From the NCBI RefSeq assembly GCF_000258495.1, contig NZ_AJLG01000035.1:1-33588 (forward strand): a stretch of 33,588 nucleotides of DNA, written 5' to 3'. Shown one piece after another: positions 24,555-32,777 of this stretch. This DNA comes from Pedobacter agri PB92. Lineage in GTDB: Bacteria; Bacteroidota; Bacteroidia; Sphingobacteriales; Sphingobacteriaceae. Under the pieces are notes generated by a model. The model was not told the DNA's origin, made no database searches, and worked only from the letters and a program-made list of their open reading frames with translations. The translations under genes and the position numbers were made by a program. Each line of letters starts with the position of its first letter. The first letter of the stretch is position 1.

Positions 24555-25529
24555 TTACGGTTTCATTGGTTTGAAGATTGCTTTCTGAATGGCAAATTTC
24601 TTTACTGGCACCGAATTGCTATCCAATAGCTGATTGAATTGCGCATTCATAATCCAAATATCTGCGCCGTTTGAAGTTGCTGTAGAAGGATAGGTAAAAC
24701 GATCTGTTGATGCAGTAGCTGCGCTAACCGCGGCAGTTTGCCAGTTATCGTTGCTCGTAAGTTGATAAATTTTATCATTTCCGCCATTAACAACCATAGT
24801 AAGATTGTTTTTGTCTTTCAACAATAAACCGTCCGCACCTAAAAAATATTGATCGATCATAATTTTTTGAACGGATTTAGGATTGTTAAGCATTACTTTG
24901 AAGAGTTGCCCTTTTGAGCTGTTATCAACGATTAAATAACCATCAGGATGAAAAACGATGCCATTTAATCCTACACCTTCAGTTTTAAATAAATCATCTT
25001 TAGCAAATACTGATGCCTTTCCATCTGGCGTTACTTTGTAAATGGCACCGGCAAAACTATCTGTAACGTAAGCATTTTTCTGGTTATCGAAAGCCAGATC
25101 GTTCGCGAAATGTTTTCCAGGTAAAAGTGCCGACAAATCAACATCTGAGACTTTTTTGCCAGATTGAATGTCAATGGCAATTAATCTGGCCATTTTCATT
25201 CTCGTAGCAGGATTAGTGAATTTGCTATAATTTGCATCACTTACACAGGCATAAAGTTTTTTACCATCAGGATGGATTTTCAAGCCATAAGTAGATTTCA
25301 ATGTTGTGTCAGCATGCAATACGCTGTACATCCCTTGAGGACTTACCTGGCCAATATTGCCCAAACGGGCGGAAGATACATAGTAAACATTCTTGGTTTG
25401 ATCGAATGCAATGCCTTCAGGATAGCTTTCCAATGCATCAAATTCAATTCTTGGCGTTGGTTCAGGTTTAATCGCTGCTACTGTAGCCACGCAAACTACT
25501 GCTAAGCAGATATAGGTTAATGCTCTCAT
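24555..25529 (-). CDS. secreted SMP-30/NHL-type beta-propeller
   Basis: 324 residues with a signal peptide (MRALTYICLAVVCVATVAAI). The mature part is a chain of propeller blades such as YPEGIAFDQTKNVYYVSS, GLKIHPDGKKLYACVSD, ANDLAFDNQKNAYVTDS and NGIVFHPDGYLIVDNSS. This resembles gluconolactonase/SMP-30 and related sugar-lactone-hydrolysing propellers, though I cannot confirm the metal ligands. It follows the PQQ-type sugar dehydrogenase by two bases, so the pair probably acts on the same sugar (dehydrogenase to lactone, propeller on the lactone). That coupling is an inference. Confidence 0.85.
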   Translation of the reverse strand: MRALTYICLAVVCVATVAAIKPEPTPRIEFDALESYPEGIAFDQTKNVYYVSSARLGNIGQVSPQGMYSVLHADTTLKSTYGLKIHPDGKKLYACVSDANYSKFTNPATRMKMARLIAIDIQSGKKVSDVDLSALLPGKHFANDLAFDNQKNAYVTDSFAGAIYKVTPDGKASVFAKDDLFKTEGVGLNGIVFHPDGYLIVDNSSKGQLFKVMLNNPKSVQKIMIDQYFLGADGLLLKDKNNLTMVVNGGNDKIYQLTSNDNWQTAAVSAATASTDRFTYPSTATSNGADIWIMNAQFNQLLDSNSVPVKKFAIQKAIFKPMKP

Positions 25530-25531
25530 AA

Positions 25532-26728
25532 TTAATTTGTTTTTCTGATGGCGTAAATATTTCCGGCGGCATCGTCCGAAATGTAAATTGTTCCTTCTTT
25601 CGTTACCGTGATTCCTGCAGGTCTGCCAAAGCGGGATTCTCCCTGCAAAAAGCCTGTTAAGAAATCTTCAGCTTTTACGGCTACACCATTTTCAAAATGA
25701 ATGCGCTGTACTTTAAATCCAACAGGTTTATCGGCGTTCCAAGAGCCATGCCATGCAACCAACCCATCACCCGACCACTCTGCAGGAATATTAGCTGCTC
25801 CGCGAAAAAATGTGAAGCCAATAGGAGCCATGTGGGCAGTTAATTCCAGTATTGAGGGTTGCGTATTTTTTACAACTGCTTCTTTGGTGTTTCCGGCAGG
25901 ATCTTCACGGCTTTTATCTACCTCCTGTTTACCGTATGCGTAAGGAAACCCATAATCTGCCCCCATAATAATGCGGTTCACTTCCTCCGGTGGCCAATCA
26001 CTGCCCTTGGTATCTCCGCCATTATCTATACCCCAAAGTTCTTTCGTTTGCGGATGCCAATCAAAGCCGATGGTATTTCTTAAACCACTCGCAAAAATCT
26101 TCCTGCCCCACGTTTTTGGATCAACCTGTAACATGGTTGCAGTTTCCTTATCGCTTTCTTTACAATCGTTGCAAAGCGAGCCTACGCTAATGTAAAGCAT
26201 TCCATCAGGGCCAAAATCCATCGTTCGGTTAGGGTGCTGACCACCGTCAGGGAGATCTTTGATCAATGTTTCTGCTCCATAAACATTTAAGGTGCCATCT
26301 GGTTTAACAGGATAGCGGCGGAGCTCATTGCTGTTGCAAATGTACATCCAGTTATCTTTCATGGTAATGCCATGAACTCCTTTAAAATTAGAGACAACGG
26401 TAATCAGATTTTCGAATTTATTATCTTTATTCGAGTCATCAAGCAACAATACATCGCCACCATCTCTTCGCGTTACATAAACCTTTCCTGCTGGGCTGGT
26501 GTAGAGCATTCGAGGTTTACCCAAACCAGATGCGGCAAGGCTTACCTGCCAACCCGGCGGTGTTTTCAAAAGTTTTAACATTTCAGGCTTAAATTCTAAT
26601 ACCTGTGCATATTTAGTTACAGATAAAGATTTAGTGACATCCTTTGGCGGGAGGCCTCGCTGCGCCTGGACAAGCGATGTGCTTAGCATGATTAATGCAG
26701 CACTGATTTTTAAATAATTTTTCTTCAT
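25532..26728 (-). CDS. PQQ-dependent sugar dehydrogenase-like protein (GSDH/sorbosone type)
   Basis: 398 residues with a signal peptide (MKKNYLKISAALIMLSTSLVQAQ). The six-bladed propeller of soluble PQQ glucose or sorbosone dehydrogenases is recognisable from FKGVHGITMKDNWMYICN, GGQHPNRTMDFGPDGMLYIS, FASGLRNTIGFDWHPQTKEL and GRPAGITVTKEGTIYISDDA. Those blades carry PQQ and Ca2+ contacts in the family. It acts in the periplasm or outside the cell. A short cysteine pair (NDCKESD and the preceding CN) may form a disulfide. First gene of a two-gene operon. The exact sugar is unknown. Confidence 0.88.
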   Translation of the reverse strand: MKKNYLKISAALIMLSTSLVQAQRGLPPKDVTKSLSVTKYAQVLEFKPEMLKLLKTPPGWQVSLAASGLGKPRMLYTSPAGKVYVTRRDGGDVLLLDDSNKDNKFENLITVVSNFKGVHGITMKDNWMYICNSNELRRYPVKPDGTLNVYGAETLIKDLPDGGQHPNRTMDFGPDGMLYISVGSLCNDCKESDKETATMLQVDPKTWGRKIFASGLRNTIGFDWHPQTKELWGIDNGGDTKGSDWPPEEVNRIIMGADYGFPYAYGKQEVDKSREDPAGNTKEAVVKNTQPSILELTAHMAPIGFTFFRGAANIPAEWSGDGLVAWHGSWNADKPVGFKVQRIHFENGVAVKAEDFLTGFLQGESRFGRPAGITVTKEGTIYISDDAAGNIYAIRKTN

Positions 26729-26957
26729 GGTAGGGATTTTTCAAGTCAACACGAAAAAAATGCGATAAGTTTTGCTTAAATATAGATTGGGTATGATGCT
26801 ACTCAAATCGGACCATGGGTTGCGTTATATACCTGTTTAACCCAGTAGCAAAAATTCGCGACTTCAAAGCTATAGCAAGTGTAGCATCTGGTAAGCTAAA
26901 AATACTGCAGCTTTAGTGAGCAAAACTTTTAATAGTTTTTTGATGTTGGCTAAACAC
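26729..26957. promoter_or_regulatory. divergent promoter region for the dehydrogenase operon and the DUF2490-like gene
   Basis: Contains one minus-strand -7 match, TAGCTTTG (26872-26865), which would give a 5' leader of about 130 nt for the dehydrogenase; there is no -33 TTG in register. No clear element is seen for the plus-strand gene. Confidence 0.3.
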
Positions 26958-27647
26958 ATGAAGATCAAAAAAACAGTTCTGTTACTATTTGTTGCTGGAG
27001 CTTTTCAATCCTTTTCTTTTGCTCAAAGCGGGCCGAAACAGTTCTGGCTTTTTGTAACGCATACGCAAAAAATTAACGATCGTTTCAATATACTGGCAGA
27101 TGTTCAAAGCCGGTCGGAGCAAAACCTGAATCAAATAAATACGCTTTTATTACGTACAGCTTTAGCTTATAACATTAATGATCAGCATAGCATTGCTTTG
27201 GGTTATGCTTACAAAGGAGATTGGCCCGATGGTGAAGAATATGAATATGAACATCGGATCTATCAACAATACCAATATGAGTTTAAGATCAAACGTATTG
27301 AGGTTCAGTTGCGTGGGCGTTTCGAACAGCGATTTCTGCAAGATTCAGGTTCCCATCTTGCCATGCGGGCAAGGGGTTTCGCAGCTGTCCAGTTTCCAAT
27401 CTCTGCCAACGAAGATTTTACTACCGGCCTGTTTGCAGGCTTACAAAATGAACTTTTTTTAAATGTGTTAAACCGCCAATATGCAAACGGGCATCTTTTC
27501 GATCAAAACAGGCCGTATGTTTCAATTGGTTATCGATTTAGCGAAAATATAGAAACTAGTTTCGATTACGGTTTAATGGCCGATCAAGGTGAGGAAAAAA
27601 ACACCTTCAACAATGTATTTCGAATATCATTGACCACAAATTTTTAG
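26958..27647 (+). CDS. DUF2490-like outer-membrane beta-barrel protein
   Basis: 229 residues from the ATG at 26958, chosen over the upstream GTG at 26916 because it gives a clean signal peptide (MKIKKTVLLLFVAGAFQSFSFAQ). The mature part alternates short aromatic strands (KQFWLFVTHTQKIN, FNILADVQSRSEQ, IALGYAYKGDW, YVSIGYRFSENIETSFDYGL) and ends FRISLTTNF with a terminal aromatic, as in outer-membrane barrels. Family DUF2490 is the best match by length and content. Role unknown. Confidence 0.82.
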   Translation: MKIKKTVLLLFVAGAFQSFSFAQSGPKQFWLFVTHTQKINDRFNILADVQSRSEQNLNQINTLLLRTALAYNINDQHSIALGYAYKGDWPDGEEYEYEHRIYQQYQYEFKIKRIEVQLRGRFEQRFLQDSGSHLAMRARGFAAVQFPISANEDFTTGLFAGLQNELFLNVLNRQYANGHLFDQNRPYVSIGYRFSENIETSFDYGLMADQGEEKNTFNNVFRISLTTNF

Positions 27648-27786
27648 GACATGCGATTTTATTGATATGATCTGCTGAAAAGATCAGTGATCATTTGCTT
27701 TTCAAGTCTTTTAAATCACAAAATGGTGTGAGAATCACCTCGATTTGATAAATATCAATAAAAATCATCATTCATCGCTGTTCATT

Positions 27787-27800
27787 CTATGATATCATAG
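27787..27800. promoter_or_regulatory. 14-bp perfect palindrome upstream of the 27866 gene
   Basis: CTATGATATCATAG reads identically on both strands and lies 65 bp before the ATG at 27866. It is a candidate operator, but AT-rich palindromes occur by chance in this genome. Confidence 0.3.
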
Positions 27801-27865
27801 TTTAGCGCTTGATTCTGGGCTGGCCGATGCTCAAATTTGTAGCAACTAAACTAAACCAAATCAAC

Positions 27866-28108
27866 ATGCCCATTTCACAACATGGAAAATTCGTCCGCGT
27901 ACAAAACACTTTTATCAAAATTGATAGTATTATTATGGTCAGACCCAAAGATCTTGTTCAATATGATCATGAGGACCGGATACTGAGTAAGGATTTTCCT
28001 GAAATCCATATCGATACCATGAAAGGGTCATTTCCTTTTTTATTTCAGGAGTTTGAACAGCGTGATTTAGCTTTAGAGAAGCTTTTGACTATTTTAAGTG
28101 AGCTATAA
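27866..28108 (+). CDS. 80-aa hypothetical protein
   Basis: Starts MPISQHGKFVRVQNTFIKID; the ATG at 27866 is preferred over the frame opening at 27809 (ATG), whose first 19 residues look like translated non-coding DNA. The product is small, soluble and acidic in its middle (DLVQYDHEDRILSKDFPEIH), ends in a helix, and has no recognised motif. It is followed by a clear terminator hairpin. Confidence 0.7.
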   Translation: MPISQHGKFVRVQNTFIKIDSIIMVRPKDLVQYDHEDRILSKDFPEIHIDTMKGSFPFLFQEFEQRDLALEKLLTILSEL

Positions 28109-28121
28109 AATATTAACGAAG

Positions 28122-28160
28122 ATAACAACAGAAGGTGTTTGATTTGCCTTCCGTTGTTAT
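28122..28160. terminator. bidirectional terminator between convergent genes
   Basis: ATAACAACAGAAGG (28122-28135) pairs with CCTTCCGTTGTTAT (28147-28160) at 13 of 14 positions, loop of 11. It lies between the 27866 gene (plus) and the 28174 gene (minus), and serves both directions; a TTTTC run follows on the plus strand. Confidence 0.7.
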
Positions 28161-28173
28161 GCTAGTTTTCTAT

Positions 28174-28509
28174 TTAACCTTCGTTGATATGGCGATGTAA
28201 ATACTCTTCTACATTAATCAAATCGTTATCTACCTGCTCTTTTGCAGTAGCCGAATCGTAATGTAGCGAATCATCTGCAAATTCACTTAGCAGATTAATT
28301 TTTAGCTCCTCTTCGTCGTCAGCATTTGCACGCTCGCCAATAACAGTGAATATCCCCTCAATGCCGTCGTGTACAAAGCTATATTTCACTTCAAACCGAT
28401 TTTCATCTTCTGTAGGAACTTCCGCAATCTCTGTGTATTCGCGTTCTTCAACGGTTTCAAGTCCTTGTTTTAATAATTTGATTGCCTGCTGTTTTTTCTC
28501 GTCTGTCAT
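28174..28509 (-). CDS. 111-aa hypothetical protein
   Basis: Starts MTDEKKQQAIKLLKQGLETV. The frame stays open upstream to 28713, but that extra part is basic and non-protein-like, so I use the ATG at 28509. The protein is acidic with a predicted N-terminal helix and beta segments (FEVKYSFVHDGIEGIFTVIG). No signal peptide or known motif. A cytosolic conserved hypothetical of Bacteroidota is the likeliest identity. Confidence 0.72.
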   Translation of the reverse strand: MTDEKKQQAIKLLKQGLETVEEREYTEIAEVPTEDENRFEVKYSFVHDGIEGIFTVIGERANADDEEELKINLLSEFADDSLHYDSATAKEQVDNDLINVEEYLHRHINEG

Positions 28510-28736
28510 CGTTTGTATTTTAAGTTTTATACCATAACATTTCAGAGCGCACTTGGTTTTTTTAAAATTGATAGGTAGACTGGATGGATGTTCGTATGGC
28601 TGTTTTCTTCGCCTTGTCGATTTATTCTGAACAAATTTTGATTTCCTGCTGTTGCTTAAACGGAGGTTTATGATTCGCAAACGATATTTTGTGCCTGAAT
28701 CTCCAATAAACAAATAACATTAAAAAGATAAATATT

Positions 28737-29635
28737 ATGCTGGAACAGAATCGAAAAACCATTGAAAATCCGTTAAATAAATATCCGAAACCACCTTTTG
28801 AAAAGCAGCCACAGGAAGTTCCGGGGCTTTCCTCGAAAATGTTGCCTGTACCTGATCATGGAGAAAATAGCTACCAGGGATCAGGAAGGTTACTGGGGCG
28901 GAAAGCGTTGATTACCGGAGGCGACTCGGGAATTGGAAGGGCAGCGGCTATTGCTTACGCCAGAGAAGGGGCAGATGTGGTGATTAATTATTTGCCAGAG
29001 GAACAATCTGATGCTGATGAAGTAATCGCTTTAATAAAATCAGCCGGAAGGCAAGGTTATGGTATTCCCGGTGATATTACCGATCCATCTTTCTGTAAGC
29101 AATTGGTTGAACAAACGGTTGAAAAACTGGAAGGAATCGATATTTAGTGAATAACGCGGGGCATCAACAAGCGGTAGAATCGTTGCTCGATTTAACCGAA
29201 GAGGGATTTGATGAAACCATTAAAACCAATATTTACGCACCGTTCTGGATTACCAAAGCTGCTTTGCCACATTTACCTGAAGGCGCTGTAATCATTGCAA
29301 CCTCATCTGTTCAGGCTTACGATCCATCTGAGAATTTGTTTGATTATGCACAAACCAAGGCAGCAAACGTAGCTTTCGTTAAGTCGCTTGCCAAACAACT
29401 GGGTCCGAAAGGTATTCGCGTTAACGGCGTAGCGCCAGGTCCGGTTTGGACACCCCTGCAAACAAGTGGCGGACAGCCGCAAGACGCCATTGTAGAATTC
29501 GGAGCACAGACACCTCTGGGCAGACCCGGCCAGCCTGCTGAATTAGCATCTATTTATGTGCAGTTAGCTGCAAGCGATGCAAGCTACGCTACCGGACAAA
29601 TTTATGGTGCTGCTGGTGGAAGCGGACATCCTTAA
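28737..29635 (+). pseudogene. SDR oxidoreductase, broken by a one-base frameshift
   Basis: Two frames together form one short-chain dehydrogenase of about 299 residues. The first (28737-29146) has an N-terminal extension (NKYPKPPFEKQPQEVPGLSS) and the NAD(P) site ITGGDSGIGRAAAIAYAREG. The second (from 29147) has NNAGHQQAVESLL, the catalytic S and YxxxK (TSSVQAYDP ... YAQTK) and ends GQIYGAAGGSGHP. At the junction the usual IDILVNNAG is interrupted: the T-run at 29143-29145 has three T where four would restore the frame. It matches the YghA-type SDR family (aldehyde/alcohol reductases). Either a genuine pseudogene or a sequencing indel; the next gene follows on the same strand. Confidence 0.85.
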
Positions 29636-29665
29636 CTAAAATTGTAATCCAATAATAAACATCCT

Positions 29666-29947
29666 ATGAAAGCAGAAAATCCCGATTTAAGTCTGGTTAG
29701 GCACAAATTTGACGAGGCACTTATCGATACCATTTGGTCGGAAACAGGTGCGCCAAGTTATATTATTAAAGAAGGTTTGGATCCTGAGGAATACAGCATC
29801 ATGGCCAAACAACTTTTAGAAGCAGAGCAAATTATTGCACACGATTTTACCAGTGAAGTCAGAAATGAATCGGGTTCGAAATCAGCAAAATTTGATTATA
29901 AATCTGGATGGTTTTTAGAAGGACTTGGAGAAGGAGAGGTGGAGTAA
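29666..29947 (+). CDS. 93-aa acidic hypothetical protein
   Basis: Starts MKAENPDLSLVRHKFDEALI, mostly helical and acidic, without signal peptide or motif I can name. It sits 30 bp after the SDR gene and may share its transcript. Its stop codon lies in the loop of a small terminator hairpin (29937-29956). Confidence 0.7.
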   Translation: MKAENPDLSLVRHKFDEALIDTIWSETGAPSYIIKEGLDPEEYSIMAKQLLEAEQIIAHDFTSEVRNESGSKSAKFDYKSGWFLEGLGEGEVE

Positions 29948-29956
29948 TTTCCACCT
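29937..29956 (+). terminator. intrinsic terminator overlapping the stop of the 93-aa gene
   Basis: AGGTGGA (29937-29943) pairs perfectly with TCCACCT (29950-29956) across a 6-base loop that contains the stop codon, followed by TTCTTTAATTT. It is a compact terminator for the SDR transcript. Confidence 0.6.
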
Positions 29957-29982
29957 TTCTTTAATTTACGTTCTATCTTTGA

Positions 29983-30522
29983 TCATTTTTTTAACGTTGG
30001 CCAAACCGTATCTGCCATAATCTTATAGCCTTCTGCCAGCGGATGAACACCATCATACATATTCAGATGTTTTCTTCCCTCAATTCCATCTAGCAAATAG
30101 GGTACAAGTTCACAATGATTTTGTACTGCTAAATCCTGATAAATGCGGCGATAACCAGGCGCCCGTTCATCTGGTATCCAAAAAGGAAGTTTCATTCCTA
30201 AAATAAGGATATCTGCTGCAGGATGAGTTGCTTTTACTGCTGAAATTATTTTTTGTAAGTTATGGCTTACCAGCGCTGCCGGATGCCCACGCAACAGATC
30301 ATTGGCGCCAAGTTCCAGTACAAAAATATCTGTATCGATTTTTAAAGTGTCGGGTAAACGGTTCAACCCTGAAACAGAAGTATCACCACTAATACCCGCA
30401 TTAATAACATGATAATCCATACCCTCACTCATTAAAATCTGACCGATTCTGGCAGGTAATGACTCTTTGAGTGGATCCTTGAGACCGTAACCAGCAGTCA
30501 GACTATCGCCAAAAAAAAACAA
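29983..30522 (-). CDS. GDSL/SGNH-type esterase with a poly-T frameshift at its start
   Basis: The open frame encodes FFFGDSLTAGYGLKDP, the block I GDSL serine motif, then GANDLL (block III) and GVHPLAEGY (block V with the Asp/His pair), so it is a serine hydrolase of the arylesterase/TesA type. The normal start is out of frame: the ATG at 30532 gives MGTIVF then a run of nine T (plus-strand A at 30511-30519). With eight T the sequence would continue as VFFGDSLTAG and give a 182-residue protein. As written, only a TTG (30522) could start the frame. Either sequencing error, phase-variable slippage, or a decayed start. No signal peptide is seen. Confidence 0.8.
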   Translation of the reverse strand: MFFFGDSLTAGYGLKDPLKESLPARIGQILMSEGMDYHVINAGISGDTSVSGLNRLPDTLKIDTDIFVLELGANDLLRGHPAALVSHNLQKIISAVKATHPAADILILGMKLPFWIPDERAPGYRRIYQDLAVQNHCELVPYLLDGIEGRKHLNMYDGVHPLAEGYKIMADTVWPTLKK

Positions 30523-30532
30523 TTGTTCCCAT

Positions 30533-30842
30533 TCAAATTTTAAATAGAAACGGATTAAAAATCAAAAATGTTTGCCATAAAGGAATAATGCAAACATATC
30601 TTCCATTAAAATTATTTTATTTAATGTGCGGCATTCGCAAGTGCATTGTGGTCGAATCTGCAAGGAAGTTAGGTTGGGTACTATCTATTGTATTCGTATC
30701 CAAAATGGTTGAATCTGTGTAGCGGTTCATATTTTCAGCCTTCTTCTAATTTGCCTATTTACCATTGCAAGTCGTTAAAGCAAAGCCCAGCGTTATGATT
30801 AATGGTCAAGTTTTTCGTAACTGTATTACATTTATCATTTGA
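30533..30842. other. 310-bp gap upstream of the esterase
   Basis: Contains the promoter element described at 30591-30598 (minus strand) and the inverted repeat ATGTTTGC (30568-30575) / GCAAACAT (30590-30597). I see no gene in the remainder. Confidence 0.4.
30591..30598 (-). promoter_or_regulatory. TAnnTTTG element and overlapping inverted repeat before the esterase
   Basis: On the minus strand TATGTTTG (30598-30591) fits the -7 consensus and would start the esterase mRNA about 50 nt before its ATG. It overlaps the inverted repeat ATGTTTGC/GCAAACAT (30568-30575 and 30590-30597), which might be an operator. No good -33 TTG is in register. Confidence 0.35.
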
Positions 30843-31094
30843 TCAATTAAGATCGTACCATTTGGGTAGCTCTATATAGTTTTTATTCCATTCTAGTTTT
30901 CCATTCGGGTTTTTAAACCCTACAGATAGATAAGTAACTTCAGGAAGATGCTCGGCAATATGCTTTTTAAACTCATATGCATCGATGGTTAAATAATGAT
31001 AAAGTCGCTCACAGTCCATTTCATCAACTGCTAAGATGATCATTACAATATCACCATTGTAGAGGCTAATCAATTCGCTGCCAAAAACCTTCAT
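30843..31094 (-). CDS. 83-aa hypothetical protein
   Basis: Starts MKVFGSELISLYNGDIVMII and ends ELPKWYDLN. It has no signal peptide or known motif; an alternation of hydrophobic strands with a helix (AYEFKKHIAEHLPEVT) suggests a small folded domain. It is 47 bp downstream of the next minus-strand gene and may share its transcript. Unknown function. Confidence 0.6.
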   Translation of the reverse strand: MKVFGSELISLYNGDIVMIILAVDEMDCERLYHYLTIDAYEFKKHIAEHLPEVTYLSVGFKNPNGKLEWNKNYIELPKWYDLN

Positions 31095-31141
31095 TTTAAA
31101 GATTTAATTTGTAACTGAAAACTTAGTGTTTAGGCGATCTA

Positions 31142-31438
31142 TCACTTCATAGTTTGTCGACCAGTATCTTTAATTAATCGATCGTTAATTTTTACTGAAA
31201 AAAGTATCGCGATGCTTGCCAATAAACCCAGGCAAATTCCATAAACCAGGAATGCATAATTAAATTTCGAATGCTCAATACAACCTTTATAAAAAAATAT
31301 GATACTTAATATTGATAATATGATACCACTTGCAGCGAACAGATTTCCTAAGGGTGTAGTTAATTTGATGTAGTCAGCCCTTGCCTGTTTACTGGCAACC
31401 AGACTTTGCAATCTGTTTAGTGAATTTTTGATTATCAT
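31142..31438 (-). CDS. 98-aa membrane protein with two helices
   Basis: From the ATG at 31438 (MIIKNSLNRLQSLVASKQAR); a GTG at 31462 would add eight hydrophobic residues, so the start is uncertain. Two membrane helices are clear (about 36-52, LFAASGIILSILSIIFF, and about 62-81, FLVYGICLGLLASIAILFSV) with a short loop. It is a small inner-membrane protein of unknown function. Confidence 0.6.
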   Translation of the reverse strand: MIIKNSLNRLQSLVASKQARADYIKLTTPLGNLFAASGIILSILSIIFFYKGCIEHSKFNYAFLVYGICLGLLASIAILFSVKINDRLIKDTGRQTMK

Positions 31439-31661
31439 ACCAATTACGACATACGAAACCACTGCTTAGTTTGATTGAACAGCATAAATAAAGTACCCGA
31501 TTTGTTGTTGTTTTGTTGCTGTAATAGCAGGTACTCAACCTTGCTAAATACTCATTTTAATTTTAGTACGTGTTTTGACAATACCGCAAACCATTCCTCT
31601 TTTTTTATGGTGTATAGTGAGAAGATTGATCAACAGTTTTCATTAACAAAACACAAAGCTT

Positions 31662-32597
31662 ATGTTCCATCATTCAAAAGACCTGCAGTTCAATGCAAGG
31701 GTTTCCAGGCCTGACCCTGTTTTCGCAAATATTCTTTTAGAACAGTTCGGCGGTGAGAACGGCGAACTTGCAGCAGCGATGCAATATTTTACACAGGCAT
31801 TTGGTGCAAAGCAACCCCATCCAGATAAGTATGATATGCTGATGGATATTGCTACCGAAGAATTTAGTCACCTGGAGATTGTAGGTGCAACGATTCAAAT
31901 GCTGCTCAAAGGTGTAAATGGTTCACTAAAAGATGCTGCTGATTCATCAGAAATTATGCAGGTTCTTGATGGGAAGGCGGCCAAAGAGAATATTATTCAC
32001 GCTGCGCTATCTGCAAATCCACATTTTGTGATGCTAAGCAGTGGCGGTCCACGGTTAGCCAATAGCCAGGGTATTCCGTGGTGTGCTTCATATATTCATT
32101 CCAATGGTGATTTAACTGTCGATTTAAGAAGTAATCTGGCTTCAGAATCAAGAGCGAAATTAGTTTATGAACACTTGATGAAATTTACTGATGATCCTTA
32201 CGTAAAAGAAACACTTTCGTTTTTAATGACCCGCGAAGTGGCGCATTATAAAATGTTTGAAGCAGCGCTGGATACCATTCAACCGAATTTTCCGCCAGGT
32301 GTATTGCAGGCAGATCCAAGATTTACACAGCAATATTTCAATCTTTCTCCAGAGAAATCATTCACCGGACCATGGAATGAAGGCGAAATGCCTGGCATGA
32401 ATAAAGAATGGGAGTTTGTTTCAGATCCGGCTGCTTTCGTTCAGGAAACGGAAGGCTTAACCAATATGGATGATGATAAGACCTTGGAGCTGGAAGAAAC
32501 AGAAGAATTAAATAAACAGATGAGTGAAGAAAAAAGTGCGGAGGTAATTGCGGCTGAGCCAGATGGCATTGCGCAATGGAGTGATTATTCAAAATAA
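31662..32597 (+). CDS. manganese (non-heme) catalase
   Basis: 311 residues of the Mn-catalase (ferritin-like four-helix) family, which converts hydrogen peroxide to water and oxygen. The dimanganese ligand region appears as GGENGELAAAMQYFTQ (glutamate about 35), EEFSHLEIVGA (E66/E67, H70, E72) and a later helix LMTREVAHYKMFEAAL with the second Glu/His set. The N-terminal MFHHSKDLQF matches other Bacteroidota members. The acidic C-terminal tail (EETEELNKQMSEEKSAEVIA) is variable in the family. No signal peptide, so cytosolic. It is followed by a perfect terminator; upstream I find no clean promoter, although TTTTGACA near 31572 could be a -33 element. Confidence 0.93.
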   Translation: MFHHSKDLQFNARVSRPDPVFANILLEQFGGENGELAAAMQYFTQAFGAKQPHPDKYDMLMDIATEEFSHLEIVGATIQMLLKGVNGSLKDAADSSEIMQVLDGKAAKENIIHAALSANPHFVMLSSGGPRLANSQGIPWCASYIHSNGDLTVDLRSNLASESRAKLVYEHLMKFTDDPYVKETLSFLMTREVAHYKMFEAALDTIQPNFPPGVLQADPRFTQQYFNLSPEKSFTGPWNEGEMPGMNKEWEFVSDPAAFVQETEGLTNMDDDKTLELEETEELNKQMSEEKSAEVIAAEPDGIAQWSDYSK

Positions 32598-32621
32598 TAA
32601 ACAACACACAAACAAATAACC

Positions 32622-32650
32622 GCCGGATGCCTGATCGCATCCGGCTTTTT
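32622..32650 (+). terminator. Rho-independent terminator of the Mn catalase gene
   Basis: GCCGGATGC (32622-32630) pairs perfectly with GCATCCGGC (32637-32645) across a six-base loop, directly followed by TTTTTATT. This is a textbook intrinsic terminator 24 bp after the stop codon. Confidence 0.9.
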
Positions 32651-32777
32651 ATTGCCATTTTATTTGGTGAATTCGGGCGGTAAATTCTGTTAAAACTATA
32701 TGGAATAACTTATGTTGACACAGTGCTTGATCATACCAGATCTCATGTTAGTGAAGAAATTGCCAACAACAAAATAA

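Noticed and set aside
27745..27758. TTGATA-AA-TATCAA inverted repeat
   Set aside because: Six-bp AT-rich arms are common by chance here and no regulatory context supports them.
28510..28713. N-terminal extension of the 28174 gene
   Set aside because: The extra part is basic and irregular; the ATG at 28509 starts a normal acidic protein and the upstream part is probably promoter.
31475..31714. 79-codon plus-strand frame before the Mn catalase
   Set aside because: It overlaps the real catalase start in another frame and has the composition of translated non-coding DNA.
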